64,000 bases of DNA from Anaerohalosphaeraceae bacterium (GTDB lineage: Bacteria > Planctomycetota > Phycisphaerae > Sedimentisphaerales > UBA12454): the NCBI GenBank assembly GCA_021108375.1, contig JAIORA010000037.1, positions 62,001 to 126,000 of the forward strand, read 5' to 3'. A program made the position numbers and the translations under genes. The notes under the pieces were generated by a model. It worked only from the letters and a program-made list of their open reading frames with translations, was not told where the DNA came from and ran no database searches. Numbering within the stretch: position 1 is the first letter of the stretch; every line of letters begins with the position of its first letter. This document shows positions 16,232 through 25,765 of this stretch, one piece after another.

Positions 16232-17465
16232 TACTATGCTCCATTTTTTTCAATGCTTTAGCGAATTTAGCGGCATATTCCGCGGCCTTTGTTACTGGCG
16301 TATCAGGCCCAAAAATAACGTAAGGCAAGTGTAAACTGTCCAATGTGTCTTTTAATATCAGCAGGCCGTTTAGAAGCCTTGGCCCGCCCCTACCAACAAC
16401 AACAGGCGTTTTAATTGGCCCGTGATTGTCAACATAGTTTCTTAACGCGTCGGAGATAGCTTTGAAAGTAATATCAATCAAGGTGTTATTTGCCTTGCCT
16501 CCAAGAATAAGAATGAGATTAGCGTCTGCCAGCTTGTGCTCAAAACATATTTTCGCCGTGCCATACATTCGCTCATAGGTAGGGTTACCTCCAAAATCGG
16601 ATAAGAACAGAGGTTCCCCGCCGTTACGGATAAGCGTTTCAACAATTATAGTTGACGCTCCTCCTCCGAATAATATCGGCAAAACTAACTTGCCATCAAG
16701 CTCGGAAACGTGCGCCTGGCCCTGGTGGCTGGAAGTGCTCCAAGAGGACATCTCCTCCTCAAAGAAAGTGCTGGTTACAGGATACTCCGGCAGACTGAAA
16801 TCAAGGTTGTTGTACCTGAAATTGGGTTCATCAAATACCGCTTTAAAATCACAGGCAACCGGCTTGCCCTCCGGCGTAATCCTCCAGGGATTGACTTCGC
16901 ACATCTTCATCCCGGTAGAAATAAACATATCCCATAAATTCACCAAGCTTTGAGAAAGCTGGCTTATCGCTTTTTGGGGACACTCGAGCTTTGTTAATAT
17001 CTTATCAACCTTATACGCATCAAGCCCTTTGTATATGTCGATGGGCAAAGTAATTTTCTTTTCTCCGGCAATATCCTCCACATCCATCCCGCCCGCTAAA
17101 GACACGGTGATTGCCGGCCCGACAAACCTTGAATCATAGGTAATTGCCGAATAAGCCTCCATCTCCGCTGGAATGTGCTGTACCAAATAGGCAGTTCGCG
17201 GGAAAATGCCGTTTATATCTGTACTCTGTACACTTTTCAAAATTCTTTGCGCATCAACACCATCGCTGACATTTTTAACCATACCCAATTTTCCCCGCTT
17301 GCCCATCAAAATATCAGGCTTGGCGAGCGCCTTTCCACCCCAGCGCTTAAGGGCAGCCCTAATCTGTGCGCCTGTAGCCTCAGTGGTCAGGTAGTCTGGC
17401 ACAGGTATTTTAAACCTCTTGGCCAGGTACGTCAAAAATGTTAATTCTGTGATTTGAACCGGCAT
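16221..17465 (-). CDS. aclB: ATP-citrate-lyase-like small subunit (ATP-grasp, SCS-beta-like)
   Basis: 414 residues, close to the ~400 of bacterial AclB. The N-terminal ATP-grasp ('KALAKPDILMGKRGKLGMV', then 'MKMCEVNPWRITPEGKPVACDFKAVFD') has the metal/ATP-binding 'EVNP...D' pattern of succinyl-CoA synthetase beta, and the C-terminal ligase domain has 'LFGGGASTIIVETL' and 'LILILGGKANNT'. It sits directly upstream of the large subunit (11-nt overlap) and starts with SD GAGGTAA. The pair should form a cytoplasmic citryl-CoA-forming and -cleaving enzyme supplying acetyl-CoA, or running reductively. Neither direction can be decided from sequence. Confidence 0.85.
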   Translation of the reverse strand: MPVQITELTFLTYLAKRFKIPVPDYLTTEATGAQIRAALKRWGGKALAKPDILMGKRGKLGMVKNVSDGVDAQRILKSVQSTDINGIFPRTAYLVQHIPAEMEAYSAITYDSRFVGPAITVSLAGGMDVEDIAGEKKITLPIDIYKGLDAYKVDKILTKLECPQKAISQLSQSLVNLWDMFISTGMKMCEVNPWRITPEGKPVACDFKAVFDEPNFRYNNLDFSLPEYPVTSTFFEEEMSSWSTSSHQGQAHVSELDGKLVLPILFGGGASTIIVETLIRNGGEPLFLSDFGGNPTYERMYGTAKICFEHKLADANLILILGGKANNTLIDITFKAISDALRNYVDNHGPIKTPVVVGRGGPRLLNGLLILKDTLDSLHLPYVIFGPDTPVTKAAEYAAKFAKALKKMEHSNES

Positions 17466-17538
17466 TATAATTACCTCTTACTTCCTGTTTTAATCTGACA
17501 TTTTTTATTGAAACGACTATTGTAATTCATCCTAAAAA

Positions 17539-18792
17539 CTATAATTTCCTGAGTTCGGTAAAATCGGCACCGGCTGGATTCTGAAAAATTTTAAGGTCAA
17601 AATCAGAAGCTACCGCAAGAATATGGTCAAAAATATCCGACTGAACTTTTTCATACCTAACTAATGAAACCTCCTTGCTGAACGCATAAATCTGTATTGG
17701 CAGCCCGTGCGGAGTTGCTTCAAGATAACGAACGAGTAAAGTCATATTTTTTCGTAATTTTCTATCGTTTTTAAGAAATTCATAAATATATACTCTAAAG
17801 ATTCCCATATTCGTAAGCCTTCGTATATTGATAGGCGTGCTTTTATCACAATTTTCCAGTGCATTATATTCACTCAGCTCTTTAATCTTATCTTCCATAT
17901 ACCTGCTGATATATTTATATGTCCTGAATCTTTTGAGCACATCCTCCGTACAAAACTTGATACTACTCTGGTCAATATAAAAAGCCCTCTTTATTCTCCT
18001 CGCCCCTGATTCTGACATTCCTCGCCAATTTTTAAACGAATCTGACACAAGAGCATACGCTGGAATTGTAACAATAGCCTTGTCCCAATTTTTAATTTTT
18101 ACCGTTGTCAGCGAAACCTCAACTACCGTCCCATCAGCACCATACTTGGGCATTTCTATCCAGTCTCCCAGAGATATCATACCGTTGGCGGAAATTTGCA
18201 CGCCGGCAACAAAACCTAAAATAGCGTCCTTAAAAATTAAGGCAAGAACCATCGCGCCAAAACCACTGAGGAATACGGCAGGTTTCTTGTCAAAAATAAG
18301 TGTAAGTACAAAAAATACTATTAAGCAGAATAAGAAAATTTTTGCTAATTGTATAAAGCCACGAATCGGCATCCGTTTTGAAATTCGGCTGTGTTTATAA
18401 AATATCTCAAAGGCACTTAAAGCTGCATTTAACAGGCCGACAATGACAAACAATGTATAAATCAGAACCGTTCCGCTTAAAATTCGAATTAACTCTTCAT
18501 CCTCAAGGCATTGTGTTATTAATATGTACAAGAACAAGGGAAGTGCCAAATGGAATAACCATCCGAGAACTTTTTGCTTCAGTAGCAATTCGCCCCATCT
18601 TGTTTTCCTGAACTTCACATATTTCGCAAAGTACTTCAATGATATCTTTGCTAATCGCCGAGTAAGTAAATTCACAAAATATGCCAGGACACAAAGAATA
18701 ACGATTGTCAGTAAAACCGGTATAATATGTCCGTAGGCTTGCCAGGGACAAATGTTACCTTTAAAAATACTGCTTAATATATATTTTCCCAT
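17539..18792 (-). CDS. ybdG: Mechanosensitive channel of the MscS superfamily, YbdG type
   Basis: 417 residues, the same length as E. coli YbdG (MscM). Five hydrophobic segments occupy roughly residues 20-215, ending in the pore-helix region 'FLSGFGAMVLALIFKDAILGFVAGV'. The beta domain follows ('ISLGDWIEMPKYGADGTVVEVSLTTVKIKNWDKAIVTIP'), and 'RRIKRAFYIDQSSI' is a YbdG-specific signature. Expected role: inner-membrane channel relieving hypo-osmotic stress. It lies between the MFS gene and the citrate-lyase-like pair with short gaps; a functional link with them is not obvious. Confidence 0.92.
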   Translation of the reverse strand: MGKYILSSIFKGNICPWQAYGHIIPVLLTIVILCVLAYFVNLLTRRLAKISLKYFAKYVKFRKTRWGELLLKQKVLGWLFHLALPLFLYILITQCLEDEELIRILSGTVLIYTLFVIVGLLNAALSAFEIFYKHSRISKRMPIRGFIQLAKIFLFCLIVFFVLTLIFDKKPAVFLSGFGAMVLALIFKDAILGFVAGVQISANGMISLGDWIEMPKYGADGTVVEVSLTTVKIKNWDKAIVTIPAYALVSDSFKNWRGMSESGARRIKRAFYIDQSSIKFCTEDVLKRFRTYKYISRYMEDKIKELSEYNALENCDKSTPINIRRLTNMGIFRVYIYEFLKNDRKLRKNMTLLVRYLEATPHGLPIQIYAFSKEVSLVRYEKVQSDIFDHILAVASDFDLKIFQNPAGADFTELRKL

Positions 18793-18988
18793 TTGTGGTT
18801 ATCCTGTTAAACGCCTTCAAAACCTGGAAGGCTCTCTTGCGAAGTCCCGGTAATATCCTATGAACCGGAACCTTTCAAGCACTATTTATATAATTTTTAC
18901 TTTTGTTCCAAACTATCTCTTATCATTAAAATATCCCGGTATTCATGCTACAGTCTCCCTTTCTTCGGGTTTTTGAGTAAGACACATC

Positions 18989-20293
18989 TTAATCCACGCA
19001 TTCTCCTAACACTCGCCGAGTTTGATGAGGATCAATCAGCGGCAATAGCATCGGTATAGCCACTTGAAATATCCCTATACACAAACAAATACTGGCAATG
19101 CTCGCATATTTTATCAGTATAGGCTCTATCTTTGCGGCAATAACTGTTGACAGATTTAAACATGTCATATATATCGTGAACTGAGTTGCTGCCACTTTCG
19201 GCCAAGAGACACCCATTGCTAAGGAATAATAGGCGATGGTGACAAATCCTGCTAAAAAAGCCTCGACTATAACAACTGAGATAAAAAATGTGCGGTTGAG
19301 CCAGTAGGATTGGGCAAAACCGAATAGTACCCAAATCAAACCTGTCAATATCAAACCAGTTCCTATCATCAATCTTGGACCGAATCTATCAGCCAATAAA
19401 CCTCCCATCAGACACCCTCCTGCACTAACCCATACGCACCAGCCGCCAAAGATTGTAGTGTAATCCTCCGGACTCCAGCCCAGCTTGTTAGTAAGGACGG
19501 GAAAAACCACTGCAAAAACACCTTTGCCAAGGAAAATACACGCACCCAGTATCCCCACAAGGATAGCGGACTTCAAAGAAAATGCCCTGAATATCAATTT
19601 GAACAGATATGCAAGTGAATCAACAGTTTTGCCTGATGTTGTTCCTTTGCCACGGCTCCATGGTAGAATTTTTTCACCTGCGCGTTCTCGAAAGAATAAC
19701 GGCAACATCATTATCAATAGCAATATGATTATCTGAATGATAAGAGCCAAACGAAAACTATAACGGCTGACTACGAAACCCAGACCAGCTCCGCCAATAA
19801 ATGTACCAAGATATCTTGAGCTGACCATTAATCCGCTCACAAATCCACGCTCATGTTCTTCTAATATATCGACGGCCAGTGCATCGACGGATACATCTTG
19901 TAATGCGCTGAAAATATTGTGAGTAAATGCCATCCAGCCCAGTAGTTTCAAGTTGGAACTCAAGTCTTCAATCGTAAGCATTATCGCAACGGTAAACAAC
20001 ATCATCAGCTGCGCCATCAATATCCAAGGCCGACGCCGACCCATTGAACGCAATCCAAAACGGTCAATAATCGGTCCCCAAATCCACTTAAACGCCCAAG
20101 GTAATGCACACAAGGCAATAAAGGATGCATTTTTCGCGGAAATTTCCTCATGCCCCAATCCTTGAGATGCAAACATTGAAGTCATATAGGCTATAAGCGT
20201 AATTCGCATATATCCAGATGGAACACCTTGTGCAACATATAAGGCACACAAAGTAAATATTCGACTTTTTCTACTGTCAGTAAGATTCATCAT
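18989..20293 (-). CDS. Major facilitator superfamily transporter (AmpG/PAT-like)
   Basis: 434 residues with about 12 hydrophobic segments. Features include 'ALYVAQGVPSGYM' in the first helix, 'WKWIWGPIIDRFGLRSMGRRRPW'-type loop 2-3 (here 'FKWIWGPIIDRFG' then 'GRRRPWIL'), and 'GLMVSSRYLGTFIGGAGLG', the pattern of AmpG-like permeases that carry muropeptides or sugar derivatives. No SD stronger than GAT-rich sequence is seen upstream of ATG 20293. It lies 60 nt downstream of the second SSS symporter and probably belongs to the same transcript. Substrate unknown. Confidence 0.88.
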   Translation of the reverse strand: MMNLTDSRKSRIFTLCALYVAQGVPSGYMRITLIAYMTSMFASQGLGHEEISAKNASFIALCALPWAFKWIWGPIIDRFGLRSMGRRRPWILMAQLMMLFTVAIMLTIEDLSSNLKLLGWMAFTHNIFSALQDVSVDALAVDILEEHERGFVSGLMVSSRYLGTFIGGAGLGFVVSRYSFRLALIIQIIILLLIMMLPLFFRERAGEKILPWSRGKGTTSGKTVDSLAYLFKLIFRAFSLKSAILVGILGACIFLGKGVFAVVFPVLTNKLGWSPEDYTTIFGGWCVWVSAGGCLMGGLLADRFGPRLMIGTGLILTGLIWVLFGFAQSYWLNRTFFISVVIVEAFLAGFVTIAYYSLAMGVSWPKVAATQFTIYMTCLNLSTVIAAKIEPILIKYASIASICLCIGIFQVAIPMLLPLIDPHQTRRVLGECVD

Positions 20294-20353
20294 CTATACC
20301 GTTCGCGATTTATCCATTGCGTATTCAAACTTCCTTCGAGCATATTATGTGAG

Positions 20354-22237
20354 CTAACAATCCTTCGCCTGCAATTCACGGTCAATTTCGGCCATTCGGG
20401 TGTAACGGTCAAGTACCTTATACTTGAGCAGAATGCCGAAAACAACAGCAATGATTAGTGCAATTACAGCAATTTTCCATCGCAGAAAATACATCGCAGT
20501 TATACCAAAAAAGGCTGAATAGCAGAATATACATCCAAGAATACACGCAAAAAGGTCTGCGCTGAGGCTGTCGGTAATTTTTACTTCCGGACAAAGTTTA
20601 GCGATAGGTTTCCAACCCGGCCCGGCTGGACGAACTCGACGATAAAATTCTTTCAGTGCTTCTGTCGGGTCCGGCTTGGTCAGGAACATACCTATCAGCC
20701 AGGATGCTGTAACAAAAAATGTAATCAAGCTGACATCAACGGTAAAATACAAAAAGTTAGGAAAAACCGGTTCGACAATATGGAAAGTATCAATAAGCCA
20801 CTGTGCCGGCGGACGAGCCGTTGTTGTGAAAAAGCTCATAAAGCCGTCTGGTTCAAAATAAGCACTTTTCCATATAGAAAGACTTAGTGGAACAATTGTT
20901 GCGGTTACAATAGCAATGAGCATCGCCCAGCCGTTAATGCGCCACCATAACCATCTAAATGCACGAACCAGACTCACTCCAGCCATTACTTTGAGCATCA
21001 GCTTGAATAATTCAAATACATTATCACTCATAACGGCAATAAGGATGCCGAGTATAGCCAGGACAATAGTAACATACCGGGAAGCCTTGACATAATGATG
21101 CTCATCTTTATGCTTGACGATAAATCGACGGTATAAATCATTCATAAAATAGGCTGAACCAAGGTTCAGGTATGTATCCGTTGACGACAGGAAAGCAGCT
21201 AAGAAAGATGCCATCATCAGGCCTAACAAGCCGTGCGGCATAAGTTTGTGAATCAGCATAGCGTAAGCGTCATTAGGGTCTTCAATACGAATGCCAGCAA
21301 AAATAATAATGGATGCCAGGCCGCAAATAATCCAGGGTAGTGAACGGAGAATACTGTTCATAATTGTACGCATAAGCTGTGAAAGCATCGCGTCTTTTTC
21401 TGTTTTGCAGGCCATAAGTCTCTGGACAGGAGCAAGGTCGCCATCAGCAATCCACCGCCAGGGCAGAAACAACATTATCAGCACCGGCGAAAGAAATGTC
21501 ATCGGAGTCAGTCTTGTAAAATCGAATGGCAACCGACCATCGGAACCCATAGATTGTAATGTGTCAACCATCGCCCTGGGTCCGCCGCACGCCTTAAAGG
21601 AAAGAACAAGCAGAGCATAAGTGCCAATAATAGCAATAAACCATTCGATAAAGTCGGTTACAGCAACGCCCCAAAGACCTGACGCAGCGGAATATACCAT
21701 TGCAAAAACAACAACTCCTACAGACATCGTTATGTGACTGCTAAACGAACAGCCCATAAACTGGAATGTTTCGGGCATCTGGAAAACCACTTTAGCAATT
21801 TTGCTCATTGCCAAAGTGAACAGGCCTATTTTCAATGGCGCAAAAATGAAACAGTTGTATGAGGCAACTGTAATACGCAAAATCCTGGCACTGTTTTTGC
21901 CGTGGCGAAGCTCGAAAAATTCCACATCTGTAAGTACATTGGCGCGTCTCCAGAGCTTGGCAAAAATGAAAGCTATCGACATTGATGTCATTATTCCACG
22001 CAAGTAAAACCAGTATGAAACAAAGCCCCCTTTACGAGCGTTGCCGGACTGGTGCAAAGGCGTATCCGAGGCAAAATTGGTTGCCATCATCGAAAGTCCC
22101 GCCAGCCACCAGGGCAGCTTTCGGCCAGCCAGAAAAAAGTCCGTCATACTGCCGCCGCCCCGCTTAGCTAAAGACAAACCTATTGCCATTATCACCGTAC
22201 AAAAAACACCAATAACCGTCCAGTCGAGCCAATTCAT
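20354..22237 (-). CDS. SSS-family sodium:solute symporter, copy 2
   Basis: 627 residues, aligned end to end with the + strand gene at 8598-10487; by eye only about one residue in twelve differs, mostly conservatively, and long blocks of DNA are identical. The 13-14 transmembrane segments and the SSF signature are the same. It lies downstream of the GH-like lipoprotein gene and upstream of the MFS transporter, so it probably imports products of the extracellular polysaccharide enzymes. Having both copies suggests that the operon at 1-10 kb and this locus use the same or a similar substrate. Confidence 0.92.
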   Translation of the reverse strand: MNWLDWTVIGVFCTVIMAIGLSLAKRGGGSMTDFFLAGRKLPWWLAGLSMMATNFASDTPLHQSGNARKGGFVSYWFYLRGIMTSMSIAFIFAKLWRRANVLTDVEFFELRHGKNSARILRITVASYNCFIFAPLKIGLFTLAMSKIAKVVFQMPETFQFMGCSFSSHITMSVGVVVFAMVYSAASGLWGVAVTDFIEWFIAIIGTYALLVLSFKACGGPRAMVDTLQSMGSDGRLPFDFTRLTPMTFLSPVLIMLFLPWRWIADGDLAPVQRLMACKTEKDAMLSQLMRTIMNSILRSLPWIICGLASIIIFAGIRIEDPNDAYAMLIHKLMPHGLLGLMMASFLAAFLSSTDTYLNLGSAYFMNDLYRRFIVKHKDEHHYVKASRYVTIVLAILGILIAVMSDNVFELFKLMLKVMAGVSLVRAFRWLWWRINGWAMLIAIVTATIVPLSLSIWKSAYFEPDGFMSFFTTTARPPAQWLIDTFHIVEPVFPNFLYFTVDVSLITFFVTASWLIGMFLTKPDPTEALKEFYRRVRPAGPGWKPIAKLCPEVKITDSLSADLFACILGCIFCYSAFFGITAMYFLRWKIAVIALIIAVVFGILLKYKVLDRYTRMAEIDRELQAKDC

Positions 22238-22306
22238 ACTTTAAACCTTAAATAATAGATAATATTTTACAATAAACTACTACGAATTTGTTCACTAAGT
22301 TTTGTT

Positions 22307-25300
22307 TCAAAAGAAATTGATATGAAGATTATCAATTGTTATTTTCATCGGGCCGATGACCTTGCTTGAACTGGCAGAATTTGTTACTCCGAAGGAATTA
22401 AACTTCAGCTTCGATACAGGTTTGACCCACTGCTGATATTTTTCGGCGGGAAATACCGTATTTGCCCCACCGCCAGTGTCGGCAACTATGATGGTAATTT
22501 GGTCGATGGTTTTTTTTTGCAGTTTGATACGATACCAGCGTCCGAGACGCAACTTTATATCCGATGGACTAAGACGTACCTGCGTCGCACTTTCAGCGTA
22601 CAACCGTACAGCCAGGCTGCTTTTGCCCGCCAAAGGCAACAGACCGATAGTACTCCAGCTTTTATGAGGTGCCTCTTCAATTTTCAGGTCAAACTCACAA
22701 GAAACAGGGGCTGGCCAAACCTCCGGAAATTGACGAGAAAATGTCGTATAATCGCCCTTCTCACGCCAAATATCAAATCGCAGCGATTGATCCTGCTGGT
22801 CATAATACATCTTCATCCTGGAGTCGCCACTGCGTTGAGTCTGCCACTGAGGATTATGTGAAAAATCGTCCCTGACAGCTTCCGGTATTTTAATCGGAAG
22901 CGATTCGCCCCCTGCATAAAGTGTAATCCTTTGCAATTCCATACCTGTCATACCCAGCGAACGAAGTGTAAGTGTATGCTTACCTTTACTGGTCGGCGGC
23001 AACTCAATATAACGAATCCACGAATCGGCAAGTTTTTCAGTGTACAGTTCACCATATTCTGTGAGATACCCAACGCGTTTACCATCTAACAGCACCTCTA
23101 TATCCGCAATACCAAAATGAAAGTAGTAGCCCTTATGTTTTATGCGTGTATCTCTTTTACTCCTACCCAGCCAGGTTCTCTCGGCAATCTTGACGATACC
23201 GCCGGCAGTAAGATCAGCTTCGAAAGTAAGATTCAATTCCGGCAGTACATTGGGCGAAATTAATGGAACAAGTCCGCCGTCCGGGACATCGGTAACTGCG
23301 ATGGTCTTTGGCGGAGCACTCGCCTGACCCGCTGAAACAGAATACTGCGGAACGGTTTCTTTGTGGCTTGATAATTGCCAGAGTAATTTGAACTTTTCAA
23401 GTTTCGGCGCAAGAATTACATTATGATAACCATCCTGTATCTCCTGGGTAACAGTGGACAAATACAGTTTGGGGTGTTTGCCGCGATATTTGGCGTGGCT
23501 GCGGATATCCGGATAAATCTCAAAAAAGCCATCTCGATATTTCCACATTTCGGATAAGGCAGTAGTCATATAATCAGCAGACATTTTTTGGAATTTTGCC
23601 GCTTCCTGGAGTTTAGATGTGTTCTTTACCACAGAATGATATAACAATCCAAGATGATAGCTGCGCCATGCACGAGTCAGATGTGCCGTTGCTTTAGCTG
23701 CCTTGAGATATGTTTGAAGCAGGTCAGGATTCTTTGGCTGGCTTTGGGCAGCTTTTTCAAGCTCAGTAACGGCATATTCAGCCAAAGTAACCGCATCAAT
23801 AATATCCAGCCGTTTGCGAAACTTTTCAAATTCAAGGTCATCAGCAGTTATCGTAGTAAACTTTCGCGGCTGCTGAACACCGGTAGAATAGCCCGTTCTT
23901 TTCCACGGGAAAAAATGATAAATATGCAAATGATTGGTCCACGCCTTGCCGTCTGTCCATTCAGGCCTAAAGACCATCGCATCGGTTACTTTCCAGATGT
24001 CCTTCATCGCTGCTGAAAAATGCTTACCAGCTTGTTCTCCAAACGTATGTTTACCAAAACCAGCAATATGGGTATTCGGGTCAAAGTTGTAAGGATTCCA
24101 GCCAATGTACACCACTGAACGGCGACTCGGCGTATTTATTGCATATCTTAATTTGCCGTAATCAATGTAGTCCTCAAGAGTTTTATCCCCATACCAGGCA
24201 CCGTAATTGGTCAACTTTGCCATTTTCAAGGCACGAATTTCAAGTTTGGGACCTTCATAGCAAAGATGCGAAGCCACTCCTACCGGCCCATCTGTATTGT
24301 ATGCCGTCTGTCCATTGAGGAAAAGATTAGGTATCTTCTCTAAATATGGTGTCAAAATATCGTGCCAGAGATAGTCGTTTCCAGGAGGACATGTTGATTT
24401 ACAGCCATAACGCACTGACGGGGGCAGAACCTTTGAGAGTTTCAGTAACTCCAACTTCGATTTATGTAACTTCCATGCTCGGACAATAACACACGCATCA
24501 GGATTGTATTCCCTCATAGCAGACTCAATGATACTAACGTATTCGGCTGCGCTGTCATAGGGTTTATGCGTCGCTTTACTGGCAAGGCTCGGGGTCAGAT
24601 AAGAGCGTCCCCCATTCTTGAAAGACAAATACACTCCCCCCAATTTGGGATATCGCCGCCAGATATCCCGGTATTTTTCTCGAATAATGGTTTTGACAAT
24701 CTCAGCATTCGGGTTGAGGTATCCCTTATTATCACGAGCATCCGCCTCGGGATGCGCCTTGTAAAACCGCTCAGAATGTACCGAGAATGTCGGCTCATAA
24801 ACCCAAAGAAACAACTTAGCTCCATATTTTTCGCTTTGTTTATACAAACGCTCAAACTCTTCCGTCCTGGCACTCCTCATCTCAATAATTTTTCTCTTTT
24901 GGTCCTTATCTTCGAATACTTCAGGCCATTTGTCGTACCCATAGAGTATTATGTTCCGCAAATAAGACAGATTAAAATTCGCACGGTCATTGAGCAGCCC
25001 CCTGCGCAATTGAAAGAAAGGCTTGTCTCGCCGTTTTGGCTCAGTGCTCAAATAATTTTTAACCGTATCAAATCCCAGGTATTCCGTCTGCAACGGCAGG
25101 TCAAGCAACCCGTACAATACACCCACATCCTCGGCACCGGTTACTAAAGTGATAATGTTTTTCTTGTTTTTCCAGGAATGAATTTGGAAGCCCTGCTCAC
25201 CAAGCCAGTTGCTGTCAACAATAACCTTTTGTTCTTTAAGTAAAGATACGATATTGATATTATCAATCTTACCTACAATCACCAAATATGGGTAATCTTT

Positions 25301-25495
25301 AGCCCGCTTGCCAAACTCGGAAATGGGCATAGTGTCGCCGAGCTTAGCAGCCTCTATCTCAACTCCTTCCAGCAGACCATCCTGAATAAAAAAGCCGGTA
25401 TCCATCCCGGCTTGACACCCGCACTGCAAGGAAAATATTGCCAACAAAACTAAAAAGCGGATACGACTTACAATGCGTGTAAATAATTTTGACAT
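22307..25495 (-). CDS. Large secreted (probable lipoprotein) glycoside-hydrolase-like protein
   Basis: 1062 residues. A basic N-terminus and hydrophobic stretch ('RFLVLLAIFSLQCGCQAG') suggest export with a possible lipobox Cys around residue 25-27. Residues about 60-135 ('ITLVTGAEDVGVLYGLLDL') look like the small N-terminal domain that precedes GH20, GH67 or GH115 barrels. A long TIM-barrel-like part follows (to about 480), with 'GAKLFLWVYEP', 'GGVYLSFKNGGRSYL' and 'SVRYGCKSTCP'. A helical part and two beta-rich C-terminal regions (about 690-880 and 885-1062) could bind carbohydrate. An alpha-glucuronidase- or hexosaminidase-like activity is a guess. It is flanked by the pectate lyase gene and SSS symporter copy 2. 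Confidence 0.75.
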   Translation of the reverse strand: MSKLFTRIVSRIRFLVLLAIFSLQCGCQAGMDTGFFIQDGLLEGVEIEAAKLGDTMPISEFGKRAKDYPYLVIVGKIDNINIVSLLKEQKVIVDSNWLGEQGFQIHSWKNKKNIITLVTGAEDVGVLYGLLDLPLQTEYLGFDTVKNYLSTEPKRRDKPFFQLRRGLLNDRANFNLSYLRNIILYGYDKWPEVFEDKDQKRKIIEMRSARTEEFERLYKQSEKYGAKLFLWVYEPTFSVHSERFYKAHPEADARDNKGYLNPNAEIVKTIIREKYRDIWRRYPKLGGVYLSFKNGGRSYLTPSLASKATHKPYDSAAEYVSIIESAMREYNPDACVIVRAWKLHKSKLELLKLSKVLPPSVRYGCKSTCPPGNDYLWHDILTPYLEKIPNLFLNGQTAYNTDGPVGVASHLCYEGPKLEIRALKMAKLTNYGAWYGDKTLEDYIDYGKLRYAINTPSRRSVVYIGWNPYNFDPNTHIAGFGKHTFGEQAGKHFSAAMKDIWKVTDAMVFRPEWTDGKAWTNHLHIYHFFPWKRTGYSTGVQQPRKFTTITADDLEFEKFRKRLDIIDAVTLAEYAVTELEKAAQSQPKNPDLLQTYLKAAKATAHLTRAWRSYHLGLLYHSVVKNTSKLQEAAKFQKMSADYMTTALSEMWKYRDGFFEIYPDIRSHAKYRGKHPKLYLSTVTQEIQDGYHNVILAPKLEKFKLLWQLSSHKETVPQYSVSAGQASAPPKTIAVTDVPDGGLVPLISPNVLPELNLTFEADLTAGGIVKIAERTWLGRSKRDTRIKHKGYYFHFGIADIEVLLDGKRVGYLTEYGELYTEKLADSWIRYIELPPTSKGKHTLTLRSLGMTGMELQRITLYAGGESLPIKIPEAVRDDFSHNPQWQTQRSGDSRMKMYYDQQDQSLRFDIWREKGDYTTFSRQFPEVWPAPVSCEFDLKIEEAPHKSWSTIGLLPLAGKSSLAVRLYAESATQVRLSPSDIKLRLGRWYRIKLQKKTIDQITIIVADTGGGANTVFPAEKYQQWVKPVSKLKFNSFGVTNSASSSKVIGPMKITIDNLHINFF

Positions 25496-25587
25496 TGTTA
25501 TTGTCCTCTTTTCACGAATTTATTTCATAAACAAGCAGGCTGGAAACGCAGGCAAATATGACCGGCGTTACCAGCCCTGCTAAATAA

Positions 25588-25754
25588 CATTCTACGTAAC
25601 CGTTCACACTTTTACAGGTTGCTTTCTTTCGCCCCTTCGGGGCTTTATATTGTTTGTCGCAATCTGTCCCGGGGGCTTACGCCACCCGGCTATGCGTTCT
25701 TACGGCCCTTCGGGCCTAATAAGGAAGAAAATCTGTGAACGGTTACCATTCTAC
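25588..25754. mobile_element. 151-bp MITE with IS66-type ends and 8-bp target-site duplication
   Basis: The ends GTAACCGTTCACA (25596-25608) and TGTGAACGGTTAC (25734-25746) are perfect 13-bp terminal inverted repeats. The element is flanked by identical octamers CATTCTAC (25588-25595 and 25747-25754), a clean 8-bp target duplication. Inside are two GC hairpins, GCCCC-TTC-GGGGC near 25634-25646 and GGCCC-TTC-GGGCC near 25704-25716, and no credible gene. IS66-family elements begin with GTAA and make 8-bp duplications, so this is probably a non-autonomous IS66 derivative. It lies between the GH-like lipoprotein and pectate lyase genes; its hairpins may act as terminators. Confidence 0.85.
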
Positions 25755-25765
25755 TAATTACTGTG

